DNA from: Alphaproteobacteria bacterium | GTDB lineage: Bacteria > Pseudomonadota > Alphaproteobacteria > Caulobacterales > Caulobacteraceae | Direction: 5' to 3' | DNA length: 64,000 bases | Assembly (NCBI GenBank): GCA_018820665.1 | Contig: JAHJNW010000084.1 | Coordinates: 1 to 64,000, forward strand | Shown: one piece after another, positions 43,656-53,301 of the stretch | Position numbering within the stretch: the first letter of the stretch is position 1 | Layout of the letters: each line of letters opens with the position of its first letter | Made by a program: the position numbers and the translations under genes | The notes under the pieces: model-generated | The model's input: only the letters and a program-made list of their open reading frames with translations | Told to the model about the DNA's origin: nothing | The model's database searches: none

Positions 43656-45044
43656 TCAGCGCGCGCCGATCGCGGCCAGCACGGCTTCCAGCGTCGGCTC
43701 GACCGTCTCGAACCGCTCGGCGCGACCCTCCAGCCCCTCGAGCTGCGACGGCCGTTCCGGGGCGAAGCCGAGGGCCGCCTCGACGGCTTCCGGGAATTTG
43801 GCCGGATGGGCCGTGGACAGGGCCACCACCGGGCCGGCCGAACGGTCGAGCGCCCGCGCCGCGTGCAGGGCCACGGCCGTGTGCGGGCAGATCACCCGGC
43901 CGCATTCGGCCCAGGTGCGGGCGATCTCCTGCGCCGTCTCCGCCTCGCTGACCGAAACCGCCGACACCTCGCGCCGCAGCGCCGCCAGCAGGTCGTCCGG
44001 CAGGGTCACGCGCCCATTCCGGCTGAAATCCTCGAACAGGCCGCGTGTCAGATCGGCGTCGCGACCCGAGGCCTCGAACACGAGGCGCTCGAAATTGGAG
44101 GGCGCCTGCACGTCCATGCTGACGCTGGCGGTGGGGTGGGCCGGCGCCTGCTGATAGACTCCGCTCTCCAGCGCCCGCGCCAGGGCGTCATTGCGGTTCG
44201 TCGCCGCCACCAGCCCGGCCATCGGCACACCCATCCGACGCGCGCCCCAGCCGGCGAAGGCATCGCCGAAATTGCCGGTGGGCACGACATAGGTCGCCCT
44301 GCCCGCTTCTGAGCCGAGGGCGCGGGCGGCGCTGGCGTAGTAGGGAATCTGCCCGGCCAGACGGGCCCAGTTGATCGAGTTGACGGAGCTGAGCCGCCGC
44401 GCAGCGCGCAGTCCGGGATCTTTCAGCAGGGCTTTCACCAGCCGCTGGCAATCGTCGAAGTCGCCGCGGACGGCGAGGTTGAGGACATTGTCGGCCACGG
44501 TGGTGGTCATCTGCAGCCGCTGCACCGGCGACACCCGGCCCAGCGGATGCAGCACCACCAGATCGATCCGTTCGACGCCGCCGAAGGCGCGCACGGCGGC
44601 GGCGCCCGTATCCCCGCTGGTCGCCGTCACCAGCAGCAGCCGTTCGTCGCGCACGGACAGGGCGGCCTCGGCCAGCACCGCCACCATCTGCATGGCGTAG
44701 TCCTTGAAGGCCGCCGTGGGCCCGTGGAACAACTCGAGCACGAACAGGCCGGGGCTCAGTTCGACCAGCGGCGTCGCCTCAGGCCGCAGGAACTGCTCGG
44801 ACAGCCGCACCGTGGCCCGGTCCAGCGCGCCCGTCGGCAGGGCCTCGCCGATGAACGGCGCCAGCACCGCCGAGGCCAGGGCGGCGGCGCCCGGATCCGA
44901 CGGCATCTGCCGCAAACTCGGCCAGTCGCGGGGCACGTAGAGCCCGCCATCCGGCGCGACCCCGGCCAGCAGGGCGCCGGCGAAATCCACTTCCGGCGAG
45001 GTTCCGCGCGTGCTGATGTAGGCGGGCGAGAATGACACGGCCAT
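43656..45044 (-). CDS. thrC: Threonine synthase
   Basis: ThrC converts phosphohomoserine to threonine with PLP. The 462-residue protein has the family N-terminus [11 protein letters not shown], the PLP lysine in [12 protein letters not shown] (Lys114), [13 protein letters not shown], and [18 protein letters not shown] chose ATG 45044, where similarity starts; the longer frame upstream is not family-like. It is on the strand opposite thrB and the fusion gene, so it needs its own promoter, in the 132-base gap shared with proB, and is outside the threonine attenuator. Confidence 0.95.
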   Translation of the reverse strand: MAVSFSPAYISTRGTSPEVDFAGALLAGVAPDGGLYVPRDWPSLRQMPSDPGAAALASAVLAPFIGEALPTGALDRATVRLSEQFLRPEATPLVELSPGLFVLELFHGPTAAFKDYAMQMVAVLAEAALSVRDERLLLVTATSGDTGAAAVRAFGGVERIDLVVLHPLGRVSPVQRLQMTTTVADNVLNLAVRGDFDDCQRLVKALLKDPGLRAARRLSSVNSINWARLAGQIPYYASAARALGSEAGRATYVVPTGNFGDAFAGWGARRMGVPMAGLVAATNRNDALARALESGVYQQAPAHPTASVSMDVQAPSNFERLVFEASGRDADLTRGLFEDFSRNGRVTLPDDLLAALRREVSAVSVSEAETAQEIARTWAECGRVICPHTAVALHAARALDRSAGPVVALSTAHPAKFPEAVEAALGFAPERPSQLEGLEGRAERFETVEPTLEAVLAAIGAR

Positions 45045-45176
45045 TGGAGTTCCAGCGGCCGGGCATGGCCGACGCCATTTGACCGTTCCGGCGAGGGCGA
45101 TGCAACAGGGACTGGCGGCGTTCCGGCGCGCGCAGCAAGCCTTGGCAGCCATCGGGCGGACCGCCATGGTGACGCC

Positions 45177-46337
45177 ATGCACGCCGACGCCCTCGCCCAC
45201 ACGAACGATCTTCACGACGCCGGCCGCGCGCTGGCGAACGCGCGTCGCGTGGTCATCAAGATCGGCTCGTCCCTGCTGATCGACTCCGACCGGGGCGACG
45301 TGGACGGCGCCTGGCTCGAGGCCATGGCCGGAGAGGTCGCGCGGCTCCGGGGCGAGGGCAAGGCGGTGATCGTCGTCTCATCTGGCGCCGTGGCCCTTGG
45401 CCGTCGCCGCCTCGACCTGCCTCCCGGCGCTCAGCTGGACCGGAAACAGGCCGCCGCCGCCGTCGGCCAGTCGATGCTGATGCAGGCCTGGACCGCCGCC
45501 CTGGCCGGCCGCGGTCTGGTCGCCGCCCAGATCCTGTTGACGCGCGAGGACACCGAGCGCCGGCGGCGCTGGCTCAATGCCCGCGCCACGCTGGAGGCCC
45601 TGCTGGCGCTCGGCGTCGTACCGGTGGTCAATGAGAACGACACCGTGGCCACCGAGGAAATCCGCTACGGCGACAACGACCGGCTGGCGGCGCGCACCGC
45701 CCAGCTGGCGCGGGCCGATGTATTGGCGCTGCTATCCGACGTGGACGGGCTCTACACCGCCGATCCGCGCCGGGACACGACCGCCCTCCACATCCCGTTT
45801 CTCGCCGACCTGACACCGGCGGCGGTGGCGGCCGCCGAGGGTCCCAATCTCCAGAGCGGCGTCGGCACGGGCGGCATGGCCACCAAGTTAATGGCGGCGC
45901 GGATCGCCCGCTCGGCCGGCTGCTCGACCCTGATCCTGTCGGGCGTGAGCCATGCCCCGATTACGGCCCTTGCGCACGGGGCCAGGGCGACGCTGATCGC
46001 CGCGCCGGCCACGCCCATGACGGCCTACAAGCAGTGGATCGCCGGCAGTCTCGAGCCCGCCGGGGCTCTGGTGGTCGATGCCGGCGCAGCGACCGCCCTG
46101 GCGGGCGGCAACAGCCTGCTGGCCTCGGGTGTGATGGAGGTGCGGGGCGATTTCGATGCGGGCGACTGCGTGCGGGTGGTCGGTCCGTCGGGCCCGATCG
46201 GCGTCGGCCTGACCGCCTATGCCGCCGCCGACTGCCGCCGCATACAGGGACGCCACAGTCGCGAGTTTGAGAGCCTGCTGGGCTGGAAAGGCCCCGGCGT
46301 GGCCATCCACCGGGACGATCTGGTGCTGGGCGCTTAG
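45177..46337 (+). CDS. proB: Glutamate 5-kinase
   Basis: ProB phosphorylates glutamate, the first step of proline synthesis. The 386-residue protein has the amino acid kinase domain ([74 protein letters not shown]) and a C-terminal PUA domain ([23 protein letters not shown] and onward). proA is not adjacent. It diverges from thrC and overlaps the convergent DUF1501 gene end by 4 bases. Confidence 0.95.
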   Translation: MHADALAHTNDLHDAGRALANARRVVIKIGSSLLIDSDRGDVDGAWLEAMAGEVARLRGEGKAVIVVSSGAVALGRRRLDLPPGAQLDRKQAAAAVGQSMLMQAWTAALAGRGLVAAQILLTREDTERRRRWLNARATLEALLALGVVPVVNENDTVATEEIRYGDNDRLAARTAQLARADVLALLSDVDGLYTADPRRDTTALHIPFLADLTPAAVAAAEGPNLQSGVGTGGMATKLMAARIARSAGCSTLILSGVSHAPITALAHGARATLIAAPATPMTAYKQWIAGSLEPAGALVVDAGAATALAGGNSLLASGVMEVRGDFDAGDCVRVVGPSGPIGVGLTAYAAADCRRIQGRHSREFESLLGWKGPGVAIHRDDLVLGA

Positions 46338-47515
46338 GCCCGAACCAGATGGTCGAGCGGCGGCGCCTCGGCGGCGCTGCCGGGGAAGACGCGGGCGTCC
46401 AGCGCCGCCCGGTCGACGCCGAGATGATCGCGCAACACGCCCTTGAACACCGAGCGGATGTCCAGCGTCGGGGCCAGGTCCCGGTCCTCGAACAGGCGGT
46501 TGGGCGCCAGGGTCGGCCAGTCGCCGATCGGCCCGCCGGCCTTCAACGCCCCGCCGGCCAGCAACAGGGAAGAGGCCGTGCCGTGGTCGGTGCCCTGGGT
46601 GCCGTTGGCGTGGGCGGTGCGGCCGAATTCGGTGGCGACAATGACGATCGTCCGCGCCCAGTCCTCTCCCAGCCCCTGCCGCACGCCGGCGATCAGCTGG
46701 TCCAGCCCGCCGAGGCGGACGACCAGCTGCGCATTCTGCCGCGCATGGGTGTCCCAGCCGTCGACCGACAGGGCGACCAGATCGGCGCCCGCTTCGCCTG
46801 TCATCAGTCGGGCCACCGCCGCGCCCAGGCCGGCGACGTCGTTGCGGCGCGGGGTCGAGCCGTCGCCGGTCATCATCGCCTGGGCTTCGGTCTCCAGCCC
46901 GCGCGCGAGACTGTTCCCGAGCATGGGATCCTCGACATAGAGGTCCTGCAGCAGGGAGGCGATGCGGTCCTCGCCCCTCACCACGCCGCCCGGCGCCCAG
47001 CTGGAGGTCGGGGCGGCGCCGCGCAGGATCAGTGGGGTCTGGGCGCCGATCGACAGACCCTTGCCGCCACTGGCGGCGAGGGCCCGATTCAGCCAACCGT
47101 CCGTCTGCTGACGAAGTCCGCCACCGCCGTTTTCGAGCACGTCCTGGGCGTCGAAATGCGACCGCACCCGCGCCGGGATGGCCACGGCCGGAGCGAACCG
47201 TAGCTGGCCGGCGCCGTACAGGCCATGCAACGCCGTCAACGCCGGATGCAGGCCAAAACCTTCGGCCAGGGCCAGTGCGCCGTTCGCCTCGCCCGACGCG
47301 GGGATCGCCAGGCCGCCGCGCAGGGCGACGTAATCGGGATCGCCGTACGGAACGGTCACCGACAGGCCGTCCATGGCCCCGCGGGCGATGACGACGACCA
47401 GCTTGTCGCGCGGCCCCCTCGCCTGCGCCGCGGCCTGCCCGGCGAAGGCGAGACTGATGCCGGACGCGGCGGCGCCGAGCAGGAAGCGGCGGCTCATCTG
47501 AACGAAACGGGTCAT
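46334..47515 (-). CDS. Exported DUF1501 family protein
   Basis: A 393-residue protein with a twin-arginine-like signal ([24 protein letters not shown]) followed by a sulfatase/alkaline-phosphatase-like fold typical of DUF1501: [55 protein letters not shown] and [23 protein letters not shown]. The family has no established activity. DUF1501 genes are almost always paired with DUF1800, as here: the 5' end overlaps the DUF1800 stop by 4 bases. Confidence 0.9.
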   Translation of the reverse strand: MTRFVQMSRRFLLGAAASGISLAFAGQAAAQARGPRDKLVVVIARGAMDGLSVTVPYGDPDYVALRGGLAIPASGEANGALALAEGFGLHPALTALHGLYGAGQLRFAPAVAIPARVRSHFDAQDVLENGGGGLRQQTDGWLNRALAASGGKGLSIGAQTPLILRGAAPTSSWAPGGVVRGEDRIASLLQDLYVEDPMLGNSLARGLETEAQAMMTGDGSTPRRNDVAGLGAAVARLMTGEAGADLVALSVDGWDTHARQNAQLVVRLGGLDQLIAGVRQGLGEDWARTIVIVATEFGRTAHANGTQGTDHGTASSLLLAGGALKAGGPIGDWPTLAPNRLFEDRDLAPTLDIRSVFKGVLRDHLGVDRAALDARVFPGSAAEAPPLDHLVRA

Positions 47516-49011
47516 CGGCGCTGGAACTCCGGCGACAGCAGAAACAGGGTCATGGCCTCGGACCGGCTCTCGGCCCGGGCGATCATCTGTCGGGCGCGGT
47601 CGCCCAGGCGGGGGCCGAGGGCCGCGGCGGCGACGGCGTCCGGGTCGCTCGCCGCGGACCGCTCGCCCACGGCCTTGGCCCAGTTCAGGCGTTTGACCAG
47701 GGCGTCCGGCCCGGCCCAGTCCTCGGCCGTATCGGGCCAGCCCTCGGGCGAGGGCGCGGCGAACATCGGCTGGCCCATCTGCAGCAGGGCCTGCCGCAGC
47801 GGTTCGATCCGTTCGGGGCTGGTCCCGAGGGCGCGGTGGGTTGAGATGACGAACTCATAGGGCGTCTTGACCTTGACGGCCCGCGGCTCCCAGGCATCCG
47901 GAGCCGCGATCAGCGCCCGCGCGACGACGGCGAGGTCGCCGCCGGATCCGGTCCAGGCCTGCCCAAGCCGGGCTACCAACGCCGGCGGCGGCTGGTCGGC
48001 GACGAAATGGGCGGCGATCCGGTGCGCCATGCGTCGCGCCGTCTGCGGACGGTTGGCGAGATCCCTCAAGATCGCCTCGCCCTGCTCCACGCCGCCAGCG
48101 CCGTGACGCCGGCCCATCACCGTGCGGTCGCCCGGCTCATGGAGGACGGACCGAAAGACGAAGCCGCTCCCGGCCGGCTCGCCGGTGCGGGCGGCGCGAC
48201 GAGCGCCTGCCTGACCGCGACCCTGCCGTTGACCCATGCCCTGATCGGGGGCGGCCGGAACGGACCAGCCGGTCAGCGCCCGCGCGAATTCGGTGACGTC
48301 CGCCTGGGTGTAGCCGCCGTCGGCGCCGACCGTGTGCAGTTCCAGCGCCTCGCGCGCCAGGTTCTCGTTCAGACCGGCTTCGCGACGGCGGCCGGCCTGA
48401 CTGTTCGGCCCGGTCGAGCGGACCTGGTCGAGGTACAGCAGCATGGCGGGATGCTGTTCGGCGGCGACGGCAAGATCCTCGAATCGACCGAACACATGCG
48501 GCCGGATCGCTTCCCGCTCATACTGGCCCATGAAGACGCCGGACTGGAATTTGGTCGCCGAGACGGTGAAGACATTGGCCCAGAACAGGGCCCATAGTTC
48601 GGCGAAACCAGACTCCGTCGTGGCCGCCAGCCGGGCCCGGGCAAGGAACGCCTGCGCCGTATCGAGGGTGAGGGCGCGGCGACTGTCGCGCCGGGCGTCG
48701 AACGCGGCCTGGGCGGCGGGATCGTTCAGGGGCGCGTCGCCGGCCGCACTGTCGCTCATCGCGGCGTCCGAACCGGTCGCCCGGCGCGCCTGCCGGACCT
48801 CGCCCGACTCGCGCTGATAGGCGAGCAACTGTTCCATCCGCCCGGCCGAGCTGGTGAACGTACCGGGCGGATTGGGCGCGCCCTGAGGCCGCACCTGCGC
48901 TTCCAGCCAGCCGCGCGGATCGGCCGCGATGTCGGCCAGTTCGCCAGGGCGGGCGCCGAGCCCGAACCGGGTCAGGGCGATCGCGGCGTCGAGGTCTCCG
49001 GCGTTTCGCAT
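47512..49011 (-). CDS. DUF1800 family protein
   Basis: A 499-residue protein with the DUF1800 pattern: AIALTRFGLGARPGELADIA at the N-terminus, the central ELWALFWANVFTVSATKF, FGRFEDLAVAAEQHPAMLLYLD and LNENLAREALELHTVGADGGYTQADVTEFARALTGWS, and the C-terminal KTPYEFVISTHRAL. Function is unknown; members are large secreted or periplasmic proteins partnered with DUF1501. No clear signal peptide is visible from ATG 49011. The 151 bases between it and the GH53 gene show nothing convincing. Confidence 0.9.
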   Translation of the reverse strand: MRNAGDLDAAIALTRFGLGARPGELADIAADPRGWLEAQVRPQGAPNPPGTFTSSAGRMEQLLAYQRESGEVRQARRATGSDAAMSDSAAGDAPLNDPAAQAAFDARRDSRRALTLDTAQAFLARARLAATTESGFAELWALFWANVFTVSATKFQSGVFMGQYEREAIRPHVFGRFEDLAVAAEQHPAMLLYLDQVRSTGPNSQAGRRREAGLNENLAREALELHTVGADGGYTQADVTEFARALTGWSVPAAPDQGMGQRQGRGQAGARRAARTGEPAGSGFVFRSVLHEPGDRTVMGRRHGAGGVEQGEAILRDLANRPQTARRMAHRIAAHFVADQPPPALVARLGQAWTGSGGDLAVVARALIAAPDAWEPRAVKVKTPYEFVISTHRALGTSPERIEPLRQALLQMGQPMFAAPSPEGWPDTAEDWAGPDALVKRLNWAKAVGERSAASDPDAVAAAALGPRLGDRARQMIARAESRSEAMTLFLLSPEFQRR

Positions 49012-49162
49012 CGCGGGCTCTCCGGTCGTTCCGGGTTCAACGCCGGCCGACGCGTGTTCCGTCGCGAGCCGTCACCGGGTGCGGGCGCCGGGAGTCCGAT
49101 GGCCCCGTTCGCGACCTCGGCAGGATCGCCGGCTGGACCGATGACCGGGCGCCGACCCGGAC

Positions 49163-50578
49163 CTACCGGCGCCGGGCGCCGTCGTCCGCGTGGATCAGGG
49201 CCGAGCCGGTCTCGCCCACGACCGCGTGGACGAAGCCGTCGGCGCCCGGCAGCAGGCCCTGATCGAACGGCCGCTGGTCGAAGACCTGATAGCGGATGGC
49301 CTGTCCCGGCGCGAGGTCGGTCTCGAAGGTCCAGAGGTCCGGATCATCGGCGTCCGGGGTCAGCCGGACCACCATCTCGTTGGAGCCGAGGAAATCGCCC
49401 CAGAGCCAGAGCGGCGCCGTCTCACCGGCGGCCCGGCGAACGCCGATGGTGACCGGCTGCGGCTCGACATAGGCGTGGCGGGTGTACTGCGCCGCCGCGG
49501 TCAGTTCATTGCCCCGCCGCCAGTCGAAGAAGGTCGCATTCTCCCAATTCGATCCCACGCCCCAGCGGGTCGAGCAGCGCGTCGAGACCCAGGCCGGTTC
49601 CCAATAGACCACGCCGACGCCGCCGTTCGACTTCACCGTCTGGGTGATGTCGACCATGTAGCGGTGCTGGCCCTCTTCGGTCGCGGGATACTCGGGCAGC
49701 AGGGTGTCGGGACCGAGCAGATTGGGCGAGGCGTCCTCGCCCTCATTGGTGAAGGGATAGGAGGTCTCGACGACGATCACCTCGACCGCATAGCGGTGCC
49801 GCAGGCGGTTGATCGTCGCGCCGAGCCCCTCCAGCCCCTGGGTCGACCATTTGCGATAATAACTGACGCCGATCAGGTCGAAGTCGGTGACCCCGTGCTC
49901 CGCGGCGGCCGCGAACCACGGCTCGACATTCTCGGGCTGGGCGATGTGGAGCATGACCAGCGGCTGGACCGAACTCGCCGCGCTGGCGTCACGGACGGCG
50001 CGGATGCCGGCGTTGAGCAGGGCGGCGTTGCGCGGCCAGTTGATGCCCGGACGGGTCTCCTTCCAGTCCAGTTCGCCCATCAGTTCGGGATTGGTCTCGT
50101 TGCCGACCTGGACCAGGTCCGGCATCAGCCCGTCGGCGTCGAGCGCGGCCAGTGTCTCCCGGGTATAGTCGTACAGCGCCTGAGACAGGGCCGGGACATC
50201 GTCACGGATCGGTCGCCAGGCCTTGGGCACGATCTGCTTGTCGCCGTCGGCCCAGTCGTCGGAATAGTGGAAGTCCAGCAGCACCTCCATGCCTTCCGCC
50301 TTGGCCCGGCGGATGGTCTCGCGCACGTCGTCGAGGTCGGAATAGTCGGTCCATTCCGCATCGTTCCAGATGCGCACCCGGACCAGATTGGTGCCGGCCT
50401 CGGCGAACAGCCGGTAGGGATCCATGACCTCGCCATTGACCCGATAGACGGCGCCGCAGTCTTCCATCTCGTTCACATACGAGAGGTCCGCGCCGAAATA
50501 GAAGACGGACTGGGCGGCGGCGGGACCGGCGGCCGCGACGGTGAGGGCGGCCAGGGCGGGCGTCAGGAAGCGGATCAT
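49163..50578 (-). CDS. GH53 arabinogalactan endo-beta-1,4-galactanase
   Basis: A secreted galactanase that cuts the beta-1,4-galactan of pectin side chains. The 471-residue protein has a signal peptide (FLTPALAALTVAAAGPAAAQ), then the family 53 barrel: GADLSYVNEMED, NLVRVRIWNDAEW, LLDFHYSDDWADGDKQ, the acid/base Glu in QVGNETNPELMG (Glu161) and the nucleophile in VVETSYPF (Glu271). A C-terminal extension of about 90 residues (from VTIGVRR) resembles the small beta domains found on other GH53 enzymes. It lies 54 bases after the receptor gene in the same operon. Confidence 0.93.
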   Translation of the reverse strand: MIRFLTPALAALTVAAAGPAAAQSVFYFGADLSYVNEMEDCGAVYRVNGEVMDPYRLFAEAGTNLVRVRIWNDAEWTDYSDLDDVRETIRRAKAEGMEVLLDFHYSDDWADGDKQIVPKAWRPIRDDVPALSQALYDYTRETLAALDADGLMPDLVQVGNETNPELMGELDWKETRPGINWPRNAALLNAGIRAVRDASAASSVQPLVMLHIAQPENVEPWFAAAAEHGVTDFDLIGVSYYRKWSTQGLEGLGATINRLRHRYAVEVIVVETSYPFTNEGEDASPNLLGPDTLLPEYPATEEGQHRYMVDITQTVKSNGGVGVVYWEPAWVSTRCSTRWGVGSNWENATFFDWRRGNELTAAAQYTRHAYVEPQPVTIGVRRAAGETAPLWLWGDFLGSNEMVVRLTPDADDPDLWTFETDLAPGQAIRYQVFDQRPFDQGLLPGADGFVHAVVGETGSALIHADDGARRR

Positions 50579-50632
50579 GGAACTCTACCGGGCAAGGGCC
50601 CGCGGGCGGCGCTGGTCCGCCCGCGGGACAGG

Positions 50633-53260
50633 TCAGTAACGCAGGGTGATGTCGAAGCTGAAGCGACGGCCGTAGTGGTCGTAGCGCGCCAGCCGGTCGG
50701 GACTGTTGTCGTAATGGACCCGCACCGGCTCGTCGGTGAGGTTGCCGGCCTGGAAGCGCAGGCCGACCTGGTCGGACACCTGGTAGGAGGCGCTGAAGTC
50801 GAGGATGCCCTCGCTCTCCAGGGTCCGCAGGGCCGAGCCGTCCCAGCCGTCGATGACGGTGAAGGGGCTGTGATATTTGTAGCCGAGGCGGCTCTCGAAC
50901 CGGCCCTTGCTGTACCACAGGTCGATCGTCGCGGTGCGCTCCGCCAGACCGGTTCCCTCCAGCGGGTCATTGGCCGGGTAGAACTCCTTCACGTCGGAAT
51001 TGACCAGGGCCAGGTTGGTGTAGATGCCGAAGTCCTGCAGGCCCGGAATGAAGCTGAACGGAGTCTGGAAGGTGAACTCGGCCCCCGAGATGCCGCCGCC
51101 GTCGCCATTGAACGGGCCGGTGACATTGTAGGTCACGCCGTCGATCTCGACCGGCCGGGTTGAGTAGCCGATGTGGCTGTCGACATCCTTGTAGTAGACG
51201 GCCGCGGCGAACAGGGCCTCGGGCGCGAAATACCACTCGTAGGACAGGTCGAACTGGGTGGCGCGGAACGGCTCGAGCAGCGGGTTGCCGGCGCTGCCGG
51301 TGGGCGGCGGGGCGGTGTTCCACAGGGTTCGGCCGGCGCGCAACTCGTCCAGCGGCGGCCGGGCGATGGTCCGGGCCGCGCCGAAGCGGAGTTGCCGGTC
51401 CTCGGCCAGTTCGAGCGTCAGGTTCAGGCTCGGCAGGACCTCGACATAGTCGTTGTCGATGCTGACCGGGGTCAGCGGACCGCCATTGACCGACTCATAG
51501 CCGTTGCTGGTCGTCTCGGTCGCAACGACCCGGACGCCGACGTTGCCGGTGACCGGCAGGCCGCCCCACTGGCTGACGAAGTCGGCCTTCACATAGGCTT
51601 CGGCGACCTGCTCCTCGACGTCCCAGCCCGAACCGAGCACCTCGGAATTGGCCGGCTCGACGAAGCCGCCATAGGCGGCCTGGGCGAGGGCGTCGAAATC
51701 GCCGTTCAGCAGCGGCGGAGCCTCAAAATCGTCGACTGTGAAGCTGCTCAGCAGATCGGCCGGCAGGGCGGCGATGATCGGCGCCTGGAACCACTGCGTC
51801 ATGCGGTAACCCTTGGAGCGATCCGAGACGCGGGCGCCGAAGGCGACCTCGGTCACCCCGGTGTCGCCGAGGTAGCGCCGGGCGTCGAACCGCCCCGCCA
51901 TCAGTTCGTCTTCCAGATGACCGCCGTCGGTCTGACCCGGCACCCAGGTCGGGAGGGCCTGAATGGTCGGATCGGCCGGGTCGGAACTGGTCGTCACCGA
52001 CGGGGCCACGCTGGCGCGCATGTCGAACGCCAGCCAGTCGGGATAGACCTCGGTGAACACCGCCTGCCAGGTGTTTTCGCGCTCGGCCTTCGAATAGGAC
52101 AGGTCGCCGTGCACGGTCCAGTCGCCCGCCGTCCAGCGACCGTTCAGGCCGGTGACGAACAGGGTCTTGTCCTCCTCATAACGGGCGACGACGTTGGTCA
52201 CCGAGACGAAGGGCAGGTTGGCCGCCACGACGGTGTTGTCGATGATGGTGTAGGACGCGCCGGGGTCGTTATAGGCCCAGGCCGAACCGCCGGCCCAGTT
52301 GCCCATGGCGCCGTTGCGGCCGTACCAGGCCTGGTTCTGGTCCTCGCCGATGTCGATCTGGGAATAGAGGACGTCGAAATTCAGCTCGAAGTCGGCGTTC
52401 GGACGCCACTGCAGGGCGCCGTTCAGGCCGGTGCGGTCCTCAGCCAGCCGTTTGACCTCGGTCTGGGCGCCCCAGGGCGTGGCGTCGAGATCGCCGTCGC
52501 CGTCGATGTCGCCGGGCTCTCCGCCGGTCTCCTCGTCATTGAAGCCCCAGCCCTGGAACGAGGCGAAGCCGTTGCGCTGTTCCTGGCGGCTGATCCCCAG
52601 ATTGACGCCGAGCGTATCCGACAGGCGGCGGGTGAAGCTGGCGGCGGCGCGATAGCCGAGCGGATCGTAGTCCGGCAGGTTTTCGCCGGACTCATAATAG
52701 ACAAGGCCGGCGCTGGCGGCGATCGCGGGCCCGGAATAGTCCAGCGGCTTGACCGTGCGGATGTTGATCGTCCCGGCCACGCCGCCGGCGATCAGGTCGG
52801 CCGACTGAGATTTATAGACCTCGACGCCCGAGACCACCTCGGACGGATAGATCTCCCAGCGCACATTGCGGTCCGGCTCGGACGAGGCCACCTCGCGGTC
52901 GTTGACCAGGCCCAGCACCAGACGCGGGCCAAGGCCGCGGATCGCCGCCTGGCTCTGGTTGCCGCGGTCGCGGGTGCCGTTGATGCCGGGCAGACGCACC
53001 AGTTCCTCGGCGATGGTCACATTCGGCAGCTGGCCGATGTCCTCGGACGAGATCGCCTCGATGACGAGGGCGGAACGCCGCTTGACCTCAATGGCGTCGC
53101 GCAGCGAGGCGCGGATGCCGGTGATGATCACCTCCTCGACCTCGGTCGCCTCGTCCTGGACGGGGGGCGGGTCCTGGGCCCAGGCCGCCGCCGGCAGCGC
53201 CAGCCCCGCGGCCAGAGCCATGGCCGATACGCCCGTCAGGGTCTTTCTCTGAATCGTCAT
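50633..53260 (-). CDS. TonB-dependent receptor, carbohydrate type
   Basis: An outer-membrane receptor probably importing galacto-oligosaccharides. The 875-residue protein has a signal peptide ending AAAWAQ, a TonB box region (EVEEVIITGIRASLRDAIEVKR), the plug domain (ALVIEAISSEDIGQLPNVTIAEEL, LVNDREVASSEPDRNVRWEIYPS, VYKSQSADLIAGGVAGTINI) and a large beta-barrel ending in the aromatic motif FSFDITLRY. The ITGIRASLRDAI pattern is typical of the sugar receptors of Caulobacterales and Sphingomonadales. It sits between the GH2 and GH53 genes, which suggests its substrate. Confidence 0.92.
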   Translation of the reverse strand: MTIQRKTLTGVSAMALAAGLALPAAAWAQDPPPVQDEATEVEEVIITGIRASLRDAIEVKRRSALVIEAISSEDIGQLPNVTIAEELVRLPGINGTRDRGNQSQAAIRGLGPRLVLGLVNDREVASSEPDRNVRWEIYPSEVVSGVEVYKSQSADLIAGGVAGTINIRTVKPLDYSGPAIAASAGLVYYESGENLPDYDPLGYRAAASFTRRLSDTLGVNLGISRQEQRNGFASFQGWGFNDEETGGEPGDIDGDGDLDATPWGAQTEVKRLAEDRTGLNGALQWRPNADFELNFDVLYSQIDIGEDQNQAWYGRNGAMGNWAGGSAWAYNDPGASYTIIDNTVVAANLPFVSVTNVVARYEEDKTLFVTGLNGRWTAGDWTVHGDLSYSKAERENTWQAVFTEVYPDWLAFDMRASVAPSVTTSSDPADPTIQALPTWVPGQTDGGHLEDELMAGRFDARRYLGDTGVTEVAFGARVSDRSKGYRMTQWFQAPIIAALPADLLSSFTVDDFEAPPLLNGDFDALAQAAYGGFVEPANSEVLGSGWDVEEQVAEAYVKADFVSQWGGLPVTGNVGVRVVATETTSNGYESVNGGPLTPVSIDNDYVEVLPSLNLTLELAEDRQLRFGAARTIARPPLDELRAGRTLWNTAPPPTGSAGNPLLEPFRATQFDLSYEWYFAPEALFAAAVYYKDVDSHIGYSTRPVEIDGVTYNVTGPFNGDGGGISGAEFTFQTPFSFIPGLQDFGIYTNLALVNSDVKEFYPANDPLEGTGLAERTATIDLWYSKGRFESRLGYKYHSPFTVIDGWDGSALRTLESEGILDFSASYQVSDQVGLRFQAGNLTDEPVRVHYDNSPDRLARYDHYGRRFSFDITLRY

Positions 53261-53301
53261 CCTCGTCTCCTCCCCTCATCCACGCAGTGTCGCGCGGTTT
53301 G

